47,060 bases of DNA from Candidatus Glassbacteria bacterium. GTDB taxonomy: Bacteria; Gemmatimonadota; Glassbacteria; GWA2-58-10. The notes under the pieces were generated by a model. That model ran no database searches and was not told the DNA's origin. It saw only the letters and a list, made by a program, of their open reading frames with translations. The stretch covers positions 1-47,060 of the forward strand of contig VRUH01000029.1 in NCBI GenBank assembly GCA_019456185.1, read 5' to 3'. The position numbers were made by a program, and so were the translations under genes. Below, one piece after another: positions 16,540-24,922 of the stretch; the first letter of the stretch is position 1; each line of letters opens with the position of its first letter.

Positions 16540-17247
16540 ATGCACAGGTTGGCATGCGTTACGTCAATCCTGCTGCTGGCCGCGTCCCTGGCGGCAGCGG
16601 CGGACGATTCGGAGTGGGGAGCACTGTCGATCAAGTTCCAGGCCGGTGTCGGGATGAATACCGGCAGCCTCCCGGCCTACGATTACCTAGCCACCTCCGG
16701 GATTGTCAGCGGAGATCTTCACTACCGCCTGAACCGTCACGTGGCGCTGGTGCCGGTGTCGCTGTCGTTCTATTTCTACTCCGGCACTCCGGCATCGAGC
16801 CAGGCGTACCCCGACGCGTACCAGCAGCAGCGGACCGGCAGGTCGGGAGGCTATGGCTATGTGGAACCCGGAATCTACTCGCCGTTTTTTTATCCCTCCT
16901 ACTACGGGTCGGGATACTACGGGCCGTACTCCAACTCGCTGCCGAACCTGGCCTGGGGGCTGTCTTTCACGCCGGGAATAAAGTTCCAGACCGCGGGGCG
17001 CAACCTGTTCAATTTCTACGGCCAAGCGGGCGCCGGGCTGTACCGTCACAACCAGAAAAGCAGCTCGTACTACGGTGTCGGCAGGCTGATCAACACCAGT
17101 TTCGCCGCCCGCACCGAGGCCGGAGTCGAGATTATCCTCAAGGAGCATCTCAACCTGCTGGCCGGCGGCGGCTACATGTGGATCAGCAACAACCCGGCGT
17201 TCGACGGGATAGTCCACCTGAACATGGGTGTAAGGGTGGGATTTTAG
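16540..17247 (+). CDS. Outer-membrane beta-barrel-like protein
   Basis: The ATG at 16540 follows GGAGG and gives 235 residues. MHRLACVTSILLLAASLAAAA is a cleavable signal peptide. The mature protein alternates hydrophobic and polar residues in strand-sized blocks (LSIKFQAGVGMNTG, HVALVPVSLSFYFYSG, LAWGLSFTPGIKFQT, NLFNFYGQAGAGLY, LNLLAGGGYMWIS) and ends HLNMGVRVGF. The terminal Phe is the usual barrel-assembly signal. A Tyr/Gly/Ser-rich stretch (GIYSPFFYPSYYGSGYYGPYSNS) likely forms an external loop. Length and strand count fit an eight-to-ten-strand barrel of the OmpA/OmpW-like class. It lies downstream of the lyase gene, but an intervening repeat element argues against co-transcription. Confidence 0.8.
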   Translation: MHRLACVTSILLLAASLAAAADDSEWGALSIKFQAGVGMNTGSLPAYDYLATSGIVSGDLHYRLNRHVALVPVSLSFYFYSGTPASSQAYPDAYQQQRTGRSGGYGYVEPGIYSPFFYPSYYGSGYYGPYSNSLPNLAWGLSFTPGIKFQTAGRNLFNFYGQAGAGLYRHNQKSSSYYGVGRLINTSFAARTEAGVEIILKEHLNLLAGGGYMWISNNPAFDGIVHLNMGVRVGF

Positions 17248-17275
17248 CGGGTTGCTGTATTAAGGCCGGTTGTTT

Positions 17276-17312
17276 AAGGACCGCGGCGCTTAAGTGCGCT
17301 GCGGTCCTTTTC
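17276..17312. terminator. Intrinsic terminator after the barrel-protein gene
   Basis: A 14-base stem pairs 17276-17289 with 17296-17309 (one wobble) around a 6-base loop, and TTTT follows. It is oriented for the barrel gene and may also stop the converging XRE operon. Confidence 0.85.
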
Positions 17313-17373
17313 TGTTTGGAGAGGAAGAGCGCGGGACGGGGCGACCGGCGGGAAATACTTAACTATTGCACCA

Positions 17374-17586
17374 TCAGTCTATTACATACTGAAAAACATC
17401 CTCCACGCCGACCCCGAAAGCGTGGGAAATACTGAATGCCAGCAGTAACGAGGGGGTATATTTGCCGGCTTCCAGGGCTGTAATGGTCTGACGCGCCACA
17501 CCGACAGTATCGGCCAGTTGCTGCTGGGTCATCTCATCGTTATCGAAACGCAGGCGACGGATATTATTATTGAGTTTGCCTCTCAT
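17374..17586 (-). CDS. XRE-family helix-turn-helix regulator (small)
   Basis: The 70-residue product is almost entirely one Cro/CI-type helix-turn-helix: IRRLRFDNDEMTQQQLADTVGVARQTITALEAGKYTPSLLLAFSISHAFGVGVEDVFQYV. QQQLADTVGVARQTITALEAG holds the turn and recognition helix. AAAGGA lies about 9 bases before the ATG. Such 65-75 residue regulators are commonly paired with a gene for a small multi-pass membrane protein, as here: the membrane-protein gene is immediately upstream in the same direction, 84 bases away. It probably represses its own operon through the dyad near 18580. The imperfect inverted repeat GATTATACAT...ATGTAAATCATAATC (17616-17645) just upstream could be a second operator. 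Confidence 0.92.
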   Translation of the reverse strand: MRGKLNNNIRRLRFDNDEMTQQQLADTVGVARQTITALEAGKYTPSLLLAFSISHAFGVGVEDVFQYVID

Positions 17587-17670
17587 AATTCAGTTTCCTT
17601 TGGTTCTGCGATTCTGATTATACATGTTGAATGTAAATCATAATCCCACGGGGAATAATATATCACAGCT

Positions 17671-18516
17671 TTACCGGGAATTTTCCGCAGGTGTTGCCGA
17701 CCCGGGCAGCAGACAGACCAGAAACCCCAGAATTCCCATGCTGAAGGCGCAGAACCCTGTGACGGCGAAGAGATTAGCGTGAATTGCCTCCGGCCCTTTG
17801 AACAGATAGAGAGCGGCGATAATCATTAAGCCTGCAATACCCGTGATGGCTCCACTCCAGAGCCTGACTCTCCTCGCTCTGTTACTTACTGCCTGATAAA
17901 ACTCATCCTGCCTGGGAACAATCATTAAAAAGGGAAATAAAAAGAATGAAACCAAGGGAATAAGCATTAATGCAATACCCAAAGCAATATCTCCAGGTGT
18001 ATGTCCACTTACTGGAAAACGTAGAAGCGCAATGATCAACATCGATAATACAAATGGCAAGACGATTGCTGCTTCTTTATGTCGTGGTGTCATCTCCCTG
18101 AGTATTTCAAAGATTCCGCCGGGTTTTTCCCTGCTCCAACCAAACAACACTATTGTCGCTAAGGATGCTGCCGTAAAGAAAAGCAGGTAACCTACGCAGA
18201 AATAGTTGATGAACATTTGATGCTCAACCGGATTTTTATCAAAATCCAGCATGACGTATACTCCAACCGCAGTGAAATAAATAAATACTGTCCATAATCC
18301 GGCCGTCGCAGCCTGCCGATCTATCTCTCCGTCTCGTTCATCCCACGAAATTTTATCCTTACTCAGCCTGACAATTAATGGCCCAATTACAAATAGCGCT
18401 ATTACTGCCGGACTCATCGATACAATGCCATTAACGAAAAATTGGATGACGGAGGCCATAACTAGAATGGCAGCAATAATCAGGTTAACCCAGGCAAATT
18501 TTAGTAATGGTCTCAT
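17671..18516 (-). CDS. Eight-helix membrane protein paired with XRE regulator
   Basis: The 281-residue product has GGAGG five bases before its ATG. It appears to be two related four-helix halves of about 140 residues. Each half has a charged cytoplasmic motif before its third helix: WDERDGEIDRQAATAGLWTVFI (about 58-79) and RQDEFYQAVSNRARRVRLWSGAI (about 204-226). The D-E-R/E-x-x-x-x-x-A pattern is like DUF2178-type membrane proteins that are usually encoded beside small XRE regulators. No transport or enzymatic signature is visible. Base composition is lower in GC than the neighbours. It is the first gene of a two-gene operon with a near-consensus promoter. Confidence 0.85.
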   Translation of the reverse strand: MRPLLKFAWVNLIIAAILVMASVIQFFVNGIVSMSPAVIALFVIGPLIVRLSKDKISWDERDGEIDRQAATAGLWTVFIYFTAVGVYVMLDFDKNPVEHQMFINYFCVGYLLFFTAASLATIVLFGWSREKPGGIFEILREMTPRHKEAAIVLPFVLSMLIIALLRFPVSGHTPGDIALGIALMLIPLVSFFLFPFLMIVPRQDEFYQAVSNRARRVRLWSGAITGIAGLMIIAALYLFKGPEAIHANLFAVTGFCAFSMGILGFLVCLLPGSATPAENSR

Positions 18517-18561
18517 GGCACCCTCCTGACTTACTGTTAATTTGGTGCAAAGTCTCCTTAT

Positions 18562-18608
18562 GCAATATCTTTCTTACTTATTGTAAGAATTATATTGCTA
18601 TATGTCAA
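18562..18608 (-). promoter_or_regulatory. Sigma-70-type promoter overlapped by a 37-base symmetrical operator
   Basis: On the minus strand TTGACA (18608-18603), a 17-base spacer and TACAAT (18585-18580) form a near-consensus promoter for the membrane-protein/XRE operon. A dyad centred on 18580 covers the -10 box. Its outer arms are GCAATAT/ATATTGC (18562-18568, 18592-18598) and its inner arms TTCTTAC/GTAAGAA (18571-18577, 18583-18589). A repressor bound here would block the polymerase. The adjacent XRE protein is the obvious candidate (inference). Confidence 0.85.
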
Positions 18609-18796
18609 GTATTTATTGCCATTATTTGAATTTATTACGCATTGTCTGCTAAGATTATTGATAGTGGAGATGGACGACCGTTTTTCTTTCCGCTGGAAAG
18701 AAACGGTTGACTTCCCGACTGCTGCGGGCTAAGATTCGCCATCTTCTCCACTCCACGCCGAACCCGTTCAACCGTTCCTTCAGCCGGAGTCCGCCC

Positions 18797-20314
18797 ATGC
18801 GCAAGCTCATTTCTTTCACCACTTTTTGTCTGCTGATCGCCGCCACCTGGCTTACCGGCCAGGAAACTGTGCTGGTCCGTCCCAGGGAGATCGACGACGT
18901 GCTGGTCAACCCGGGGATCGGCTTCATGACCTTCCAGCGCTTCAACGGAGACACGCTCAACGCCGGCAGCCGCTGGACCGAGGGCTTCCCGATTGTCTAC
19001 CAGGATTTCGACGGCGACCTGACCAACGAGGACCACCCGGCCACCTCGCTGGTTTACTGGCGGGTCTACTGGCGCTATATCCATCCCGCGCCCGACAGTA
19101 TCGATTTCGCCCAGTTCGACAGAGTGTTCGAAACCGCCGCCGCGCGCGGCCAGACCGTCATCCTGCGGATCGCGCCCTACGGCGGCGGCGATGACAAGGA
19201 CGTGCCGGACTGGTACCGTGAGCTGGTTGGAGAAGAGCCGGAGCTGCCCCGCAAGTGGCGCACACACCCCGAGAACCCGCTCTACCTCGAACATTTCGGC
19301 GGGCTGATCCGGGCGCTGGGCGCGCGTTACGACGGCCACCCGGACCTGGAGGCGGTGGATGTCTCGCTGGTCGGTTTCTGGGGCGAGGGTTCCGGCAGCC
19401 ACGAGGTCGACCCTCATATCTGGCGGCAGCTGGTGTATTGCTACCTCGACGGGTTCAAGAAATCGCACCTGATCTTCCAGCCGCTCAACGGCGACGCTCC
19501 CGATCCGGGGCTGATGGTGCGGGGCCTGCCGATCGCCGCCTACTGGCCCGGCGGGCGCAACAACGGCGAGGGCCCCCGCATGCGCCACCTCGGCTGGCGG
19601 CTCGACTGCCTGGGCGACATGGGATTCTGGCGCGAGGACCGCGGCGACTGGTGCCACATGCTGGATATCTACCCCCAGCAGATTGTCACCAGCGGGATGA
19701 AAGACGCCTGGAAGAAAGCCCCGGTCAGCCTGGAAATCTGCGGCACGTTCCGCAGTTGGAAAAACAGGCAGCAGTACGACGAGGAAGTTGTGAAATACGT
19801 TTTCGACCAGGCGCTGAAATGGCATATCTCCAGTTTCAACGCCAAGAGCTCCCCCGTGCCCAAAGAGTGGCAGCCCCTGGTGGATGAGTGGCTGAAAAAG
19901 ATGGGCTATCGGTTCGTGCTGCGCAAGTTCACGTTCCCCTCGGCGATCCGGCCCCACGGCCAGATCGCGTTCGCCACCTGGTGGGAAAACAAGGGCGTGG
20001 CCCCCTGCTACCATCCGTTCCCGTTCGCGATCCGGCTGAAAAACTCCGCGCACAGCGAAATCCTGCTCACCGATGCGGACATCCGTGAATGGCTGCCCGG
20101 CGACATTGTCTACGACAGCGAGGTCTACCTTCCCGCGGACATGCCGGAGGGAACCTATGATTTCGCTATCGCTATTCTCGACCCCCGTACCCGCGAGCCG
20201 AACATCAGGTTCGCAATCGAGGGCCGCGGCGCTGACGGGTGGTACAGCCTGGGCAAGATAGCTGTCAGCAGGGACGCCGGCCACAGGGGCCGCGACCCGA
20301 ACCGTGTCCCGTAA
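18797..20314 (+). CDS. DUF4832-type secreted glycosidase-like protein
   Basis: The ATG at 18797 follows GGAG and gives 505 residues with signal peptide MRKLISFTTFCLLIAATWLTGQ. The mature N-terminus VLVNPGIGFMTFQRFNGD, then SLVYWRVYWRYIHPAPDSIDFAQFDRVFETAAARGQTVILRIAPY, is a clan-A TIM-barrel opening. VDVSLVGFWGEGSGSHEVD (about 188-206) carries a Glu in the position of an acid/base residue. The C-terminal segment FATWWENKGVAPCYHPFPFAIRLKNSAHSEILLTDADIREWLPG through to the end matches the DUF4832 beta-sandwich. Family members are uncharacterised or beta-galactosidase-like. The substrate is unknown, but secretion and neighbours point to glycan breakdown. A longer in-frame start at 18707 would bury the signal peptide. 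Confidence 0.88.
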   Translation: MRKLISFTTFCLLIAATWLTGQETVLVRPREIDDVLVNPGIGFMTFQRFNGDTLNAGSRWTEGFPIVYQDFDGDLTNEDHPATSLVYWRVYWRYIHPAPDSIDFAQFDRVFETAAARGQTVILRIAPYGGGDDKDVPDWYRELVGEEPELPRKWRTHPENPLYLEHFGGLIRALGARYDGHPDLEAVDVSLVGFWGEGSGSHEVDPHIWRQLVYCYLDGFKKSHLIFQPLNGDAPDPGLMVRGLPIAAYWPGGRNNGEGPRMRHLGWRLDCLGDMGFWREDRGDWCHMLDIYPQQIVTSGMKDAWKKAPVSLEICGTFRSWKNRQQYDEEVVKYVFDQALKWHISSFNAKSSPVPKEWQPLVDEWLKKMGYRFVLRKFTFPSAIRPHGQIAFATWWENKGVAPCYHPFPFAIRLKNSAHSEILLTDADIREWLPGDIVYDSEVYLPADMPEGTYDFAIAILDPRTREPNIRFAIEGRGADGWYSLGKIAVSRDAGHRGRDPNRVP

Positions 20315-20365
20315 TCTGTCCCGGAGGCTCCCAGCGGGGAAGGCAGGAAACCCGCTCGGATTAAC

Positions 20366-20396
20366 AAAAGGCCTCCGGGAAACCCGGAGGCCTTTT
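20366..20396. terminator. Bidirectional intrinsic terminator
   Basis: A perfect 14-base stem (20366-20379 with 20383-20396) with loop AAA has AAAA and TTTT at its ends. It serves both the DUF4832 gene (+) and the converging DUF4382 gene (-). Confidence 0.9.
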
Positions 20397-20422
20397 GATT
20401 GCCGCTTAAGCGCTGCAATCGG

Positions 20423-21355
20423 TCAGCATGCTCTCAGCGCCAGGTGGTTCCACGGCCTCGCCGCCGCAAGCTGACGGATAATGGTGCTGTTCTCTGCATC
20501 GTTGCCAACCAATCCGCCGCTTACAGCGCCCAAGAGATACTGGGTTTCAAGTTTGGTTGTCATCTCCGCAGAAACCGAAACGGAACCGTATGAATGGACC
20601 TCGGCGCCGGTGCTGTCGGTTAAGACCACAGTGTAGCTGCCCTCAGGCAGGAAACTCAGCTTGAACTCTCCCTGGAGCTGCCCGTCCACCTCCTTGAATT
20701 TAAGGAGGCTCGAGGAAACGGTGTCGCTGCCGGCGAAAGCATAGGCTGTCCAGCCCTCGACTGTGCTGTCTACCGGAACTACGACCTCGCCTTCGATCCT
20801 GCCGCTTTCGCCTTCCTGGACCAGACGGATCACCGGTTTAAGCAGGAACCTGCCGCTGTTACCGGCCACAACGACCGAGCGCGCGGCATCGAAATCGAGC
20901 ACGAGGTCGATATCTAAACCTTCCTCGACCACGAACCCGTTACCGATTTTCAGACCGCTCGTTGCCCCGCCCGGTACGGTCAGCGTGTGCCGCATACCGT
21001 CGATCACAACCACCGCATCGGTGATCGTCAGCCTGATCTGTCCGTAGGATCCCGCCTCGAGTTCGGTTTCACCCAGGACGGTTGTCACTCCGCCGGTGAG
21101 GCTCAGCAAGTCGTGAGTCTGGGTTTCGCTGCTGAGAACGGCCCAGCCGCTGTCGCTCTTGATGCTTACCTCGCTGAAGGTTATCAGTACGGAGTCAAAC
21201 GTCGCGGGCGCGTCTGTGAGCAGAACCCGCGCCGTGCTGGTCGACTGGCCCGGAACCGGACCGGTCAGGTTGTTTGCGCCTTCATCGCTGCTGCAGGCCA
21301 ACCCGATGGCCGTAACCGGCAACAATGCGATTAAAAAAGTTCTCAACATTCGCAT
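20423..21355 (-). CDS. DUF4382-containing lipoprotein
   Basis: The 310-residue product has GGAGG about nine bases before the ATG at 21355. A second ATG lies two codons later. The N-terminus MRMLRTFLIALLPVTAIGLAC is a lipoprotein signal (Cys21). Residues about 42-180 (ARVLLTDAPATFDSVLITFSEVSIKSDSGWAVL...DLLSLTGGVTTVLGETELEAGSYGQIRLTIT) match the DUF4382 domain. From about 185 a second beta-rich, carboxypeptidase-regulatory-like domain (GRIEGEVVVPVDSTVEGWTAYAFAG...LSFLPEGSYTVVLTDSTGAE) follows. Both are extracytoplasmic domains without known catalysis, probably structural or adhesive. Downstream is a shared terminator. It diverges from the peptidase gene across a 453-base gap. Confidence 0.9.
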   Translation of the reverse strand: MRMLRTFLIALLPVTAIGLACSSDEGANNLTGPVPGQSTSTARVLLTDAPATFDSVLITFSEVSIKSDSGWAVLSSETQTHDLLSLTGGVTTVLGETELEAGSYGQIRLTITDAVVVIDGMRHTLTVPGGATSGLKIGNGFVVEEGLDIDLVLDFDAARSVVVAGNSGRFLLKPVIRLVQEGESGRIEGEVVVPVDSTVEGWTAYAFAGSDTVSSSLLKFKEVDGQLQGEFKLSFLPEGSYTVVLTDSTGAEVHSYGSVSVSAEMTTKLETQYLLGAVSGGLVGNDAENSTIIRQLAAARPWNHLALRAC

Positions 21356-21476
21356 TTCTGTAATCCTCCCCGGCAGATTTATGAAAATCTAACTTACAGA
21401 CTCGGTGTCCCGACCAACGCTTTGCCAGTTAGCGGATCGGTTGCCGAAACGAAACTATAAATAATTGCAACCATCA

Positions 21477-21491
21477 TGCCAAAATTTGGCA
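21477..21491. promoter_or_regulatory. Short palindrome, possible operator
   Basis: TGCCAAA and TTTGGCA flank a single A, a perfect 15-base palindrome. It lies just upstream of the candidate promoter at 21506, between two divergent genes. Confidence 0.4.
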
Positions 21492-21505
21492 ATCGAGCCT
21501 GCTCT

Positions 21506-21711
21506 TTGCAACTCGTTGAATATCAACACTATAAAGCATGGCATATCTGACATTGCTTCTTATTATCGAGTCTTTGCCCGGCACGCACTTGTTAATATTC
21601 ACAACCTTTTATTCATATCCACACGTGGTGAGAACATTAAGCCGGAACTGCCGGTTTACGCTTGAGATTCCTCCTCACAGACCGCTCGGGATACTTCCCG
21701 GGCGGTTTTTT
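21506..21711 (+). ncRNA. Candidate short non-coding transcript or attenuated leader
   Basis: A promoter-like TTGCAA (21506-21511), 18-base spacer and TATAAA (21530-21535) is followed about 150 bases later by a strong intrinsic terminator. The terminator is an 11-base stem (21681-21691 with 21696-21706, one wobble) with loop TACT and six T. No convincing gene lies between: a 71-codon frame from 21538 has no ribosome site and runs through the terminator. The transcript could be a small RNA of roughly 170 bases or a leader that attenuates the S10 peptidase gene. The remainder of the 21356-21808 gap shows nothing else. Confidence 0.4.
21681..21711 (+). terminator. Intrinsic terminator upstream of the S10 peptidase gene
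   Basis: ACCGCTCGGGA pairs with TCCCGGGCGGT around loop TACT and runs into TTTTTT. It has the + orientation but no recognised gene in front of it on that strand. Confidence 0.85.
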
Positions 21712-21808
21712 CTGCCCGAACAGTCTGAGCGCTTGCCAGCGGGCCTCCAGTGAATTAGCATTGAACAGCGTGATAATAATTTTCAGCCTCATTCAAGGAG
21801 AACGCGAA

Positions 21809-23332
21809 ATGCATATCTTCATCTACCGTCCCGCTCTGGCCGCGTTGCTGACTATCATGGCCGTTACCACCGCCGGACTGGCGCAGGATGAAAAAGGCGA
21901 GACAAATAATGACGAATCGAAACTGGAGGAAACCAGCTCTGTCACCAGCGGACGGGTGACAATCGGCGGCAAAGCTGTCAGCTACACCGCCACGGCCGGC
22001 ACGATGCTGCTGAGCGAGGAGTTCGGCGACCCCAAGGCGAGTGTCTTTTATATCTCCTACACGCGCGATGGCGTCCAGGACCCGGCGCGCCGTCCACTGG
22101 CGTTCTGTTTCAACGGAGGACCGGGGTCCAGCTCGGTCTGGCTGCACCTGGGCGTGCTCGGACCCCGCCGGGTGGCGCTGGAGGAGGACGGTTCACTGCC
22201 GGCCCCGCCGTTCGCCCTGGTGGACAACCAGTACTCGCTGCTCGACCGCTGCGACCTGGTGTTTATCGATCCGGTCAGCACCGGGTTCAGCCGCCCGGCC
22301 CCCGAGACTGACAAGTCGGAGTTCCACGGCGTGCGCGAGGATATCCGCTCGGTGGGCGAGTTTATCCGTCGCTACACCACCCGCAACAACCGCTGGGCCT
22401 CGCCCAAATTCCTGATCGGCGAGAGCTACGGCACCACCCGGGCGGCGGGCCTCAGCGAACACCTTCAGGGTGAACTCGGCATGTACCTCAACGGGATAAT
22501 CCTGGTCAGCGCAGTCCTGGATTTCCAGACCCTGCGGTTCACCCTGGGCAACGACCTGCCCTATGTCCTGTTCCTGCCCAGTTACGCCGCTACCGCCTGG
22601 TACCACGACGCCCTCGACAAGTCCCGCTGGAGTTCGCTGAGCGAACTGCTCGATGAAGTCGAGACGTTCACCGAGGGCCGCTACAGCGTGGCCCTGCTCA
22701 GGGGAAATAAGCTGCCGGAGGACGAACGCTCGGAAATCGTGCGGCAGCTTGCCCGCTACACCGGACTGAGCGAGCAGTTTATCGAACGCTCGGAGCTGCG
22801 GGTTTCGATGCGGGAGTTCGGCAAGGAGCTGCTGCGCGAGCGCGGCCTGACAGTCGGGCGCTTCGACAGCCGCTTCACCGGTATCGACCGGCGGATGACC
22901 GGCTCGCACCCGGACTACGACGCCAGCTACGCCGCGGCCCAGGGTCCGTTCACCGCCACGCTCAACCACTACGTCCGCACCGAACTCAAATATGAAAGCG
23001 ACCTGCCATACGAAATCCTCACCGGCCGCGTCTACCCATGGAACTACGGCGACTGGGAGAACAGGTACCTCAATTTCGGCGAGACCCTGCGCCTGGCGAT
23101 GACCCGCAACCCGTACCTCAAAGTGTTCGCGGCCAACGGTTACTACGACCTGGCCACCCCGTATTACGCCACCGAGTATACGTTCAGCCATCTGGGCCTG
23201 GATAAATCGCTGCGGGACAACGTGAGCATGGGCTACTACGAGGCGGGCCATATGATGTACGTCCACATGCCGTCGCTGGAGATGCTCAAGAAAGACCTGG
23301 CTGAGTTTATCAAGGGGGCGCTGTATCGGTAG
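21809..23332 (+). CDS. Secreted S10 serine carboxypeptidase
   Basis: The ATG at 21809 follows AAGGAG and gives 507 residues with signal peptide MHIFIYRPALAALLTIMAVTTAGLAQ. The S10 hallmarks are complete: FCFNGGPGSSSVWLHLGVLGP (about 99-119, oxyanion region), nucleophile Ser206 in GESYGTTRAAG, Asp447 in ANGYYDLATP and His481 in YEAGHMMYVH. These enzymes remove C-terminal residues from peptides at acidic pH. Here the protein is exported to the periplasm or outside. An amino-acid permease gene converges on it, with 23 bases of overlap at the 3' ends, which suggests peptide breakdown followed by amino-acid uptake (inference). An in-frame start at 21662 would add unrelated sequence spanning the terminator. 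Confidence 0.95.
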   Translation: MHIFIYRPALAALLTIMAVTTAGLAQDEKGETNNDESKLEETSSVTSGRVTIGGKAVSYTATAGTMLLSEEFGDPKASVFYISYTRDGVQDPARRPLAFCFNGGPGSSSVWLHLGVLGPRRVALEEDGSLPAPPFALVDNQYSLLDRCDLVFIDPVSTGFSRPAPETDKSEFHGVREDIRSVGEFIRRYTTRNNRWASPKFLIGESYGTTRAAGLSEHLQGELGMYLNGIILVSAVLDFQTLRFTLGNDLPYVLFLPSYAATAWYHDALDKSRWSSLSELLDEVETFTEGRYSVALLRGNKLPEDERSEIVRQLARYTGLSEQFIERSELRVSMREFGKELLRERGLTVGRFDSRFTGIDRRMTGSHPDYDASYAAAQGPFTATLNHYVRTELKYESDLPYEILTGRVYPWNYGDWENRYLNFGETLRLAMTRNPYLKVFAANGYYDLATPYYATEYTFSHLGLDKSLRDNVSMGYYEAGHMMYVHMPSLEMLKKDLAEFIKGALYR

Positions 23333-24734
23333 GTTCGCCGGTGGACGGCGCTGCGCCGGAGCGCCGGCGCCAGAAATAGTAAACCGGCAGCCCCGCGCCC
23401 ACGATCCCCAGGCCGATCAGGCTCTCGCCGGGCCTGGAAAATAACGACCAGACCATCATCCACAGCGACACCGCCACGTAGAGCAGCGGGGTTACCGGAT
23501 AACCCCAGGCCTTGTAGGGCCGGGGAAGATCGGGGAAACGACGGCGCAGGACAATCACCGAGGCCACGCTCAGCGCGCTGAACAGGCTGAGCAGGAAACC
23601 GGTAAAGGTCAGTAACTGGTCGAAACTACCGAAAAAAATCAGGGTGCTGGCCCAGATCGCCTGCAGCAGCAGTGCCCCTCCCGGAGTGCCGCGTTGCGGG
23701 TGGATCCGGGCGGCGGCGGCGAAAAAAACTCCGTCACGGGCCATCTGGCTGTAGATCCGCGGTCCCACGCAGATCATCGCGCTGGTGGCCGCGATCGCGC
23801 AGGTAACTATCACCACGCTGACCAGCATCTCCGCCCTCCTGCCGAACAAACCGGCCGCCGCGACCCGGGCCACGTCGAGCTTGCCCGCCAGCTCGCCCGG
23901 CTCCGCCGCCAGGATATAGACCAGGTTCAGCCCCAGGTACATCACGGTTACCGTAACCACTCCGGTAATCAGGCCGCGCGGGAGGTTGCGCGACGGGTTG
24001 TCGATTTCACCCGCCACGTAGGCCGCCGCGTTGAACCCCGAATAAGCGAACATCACCCAGATCAGGCTTATCGCGAACATCGCCCCTGTCGAGCCGGACG
24101 CCGAGCTTTCCGGCGGAACGAGCCGGTTGAGATTGCTCCAGTCCCCTCCCCCGGCGATCAGCGCGGCCAGGATAAATCCGGCGATCAAGCCGACATTGAG
24201 CATGGTGATCGCGCTCTGCCACCTGCCCCCCGTCCGGATTCCCAGCCAGTGCACCCCGGTCAGCAGCCAGATCAGGCCCGCGGCCGCGACCTGCCCGGCC
24301 GATACCGTAATGGTCAGGCCCCAGATGCCGATCAGCGGCTCGTGGCCCTGGACAGTCAGGACCGGCACGAAAGTCGAGAGGTATTCCATGCAGGTCAGCG
24401 CGGCCAGCCCGATCGGCGCGCCGATTCCCGCGAAAAAAGCCATCCAGCCGGTGAAAAACGCCCACAGCGGCCCGTAGGCTTTGCGCAGGTAGATATAATC
24501 GCCGCCCACTTGGGGCAGGCTGGCCCCGAGTTCGGCGTAGCACAGGGTGCCGGCCACGGCCAGCGCCCCGCCAACCGCCCAGATTACCAGCAGCAGCCAC
24601 GGCGAACGCAGGTTTTGTAGCAGGAACCCGCTGGTGGTGAAAATGCCCGAGCCGACCATATTGGATACAACCAGGCTGGCGGCGGCCACCCACCCGATAC
24701 GCTGCAGTTGCTTTCCGGCTCCGTTGTCCGTCAT
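23310..24734 (-). CDS. APC-superfamily amino acid permease
   Basis: The 474-residue product has GGGAG seven bases before the ATG. It opens IGWVAAASLVVSNMVGSGIFTTSGFLLQ, the first helix of the amino acid-polyamine-organocation family with the GSGIF unwound substrate-binding motif. CYAELGASLPQVGGDYIYLRKAYGPLWAFFTGWMAFF is the conserved helix 2-3 region. About twelve hydrophobic helices follow, ending VYYFWRRRSG. It is an inner-membrane transporter, probably for amino acids in symport or exchange. The substrate is not determinable. The stop lies inside the end of the S10 peptidase gene, so the two converge and overlap by 23 bases. Confidence 0.95.
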   Translation of the reverse strand: MTDNGAGKQLQRIGWVAAASLVVSNMVGSGIFTTSGFLLQNLRSPWLLLVIWAVGGALAVAGTLCYAELGASLPQVGGDYIYLRKAYGPLWAFFTGWMAFFAGIGAPIGLAALTCMEYLSTFVPVLTVQGHEPLIGIWGLTITVSAGQVAAAGLIWLLTGVHWLGIRTGGRWQSAITMLNVGLIAGFILAALIAGGGDWSNLNRLVPPESSASGSTGAMFAISLIWVMFAYSGFNAAAYVAGEIDNPSRNLPRGLITGVVTVTVMYLGLNLVYILAAEPGELAGKLDVARVAAAGLFGRRAEMLVSVVIVTCAIAATSAMICVGPRIYSQMARDGVFFAAAARIHPQRGTPGGALLLQAIWASTLIFFGSFDQLLTFTGFLLSLFSALSVASVIVLRRRFPDLPRPYKAWGYPVTPLLYVAVSLWMMVWSLFSRPGESLIGLGIVGAGLPVYYFWRRRSGAAPSTGEPTDTAPP

Positions 24735-24922
24735 TCAGCACTCCCGGTTCGTAACAGCTTCCGCCGCCCAGTTAAAGCGCTCAGAAGCGAAAAGTCAAGC
24801 GATTCCGCTCAGCCGCTCTCTTGACTGGCGGGAACGCAGGCTGTAAGATTCGCATACAAGGGCCGGTTGCCGGCGCTTGTCTCCCCGGCCGTTGCCCACT
24901 ACCAGCCAAAGGAGTCCCAGCC

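Noticed and set aside
21538-21753. 71-codon forward frame in the candidate ncRNA
   Set aside because: No ribosome site, low-quality translation, and it runs through a strong terminator hairpin.
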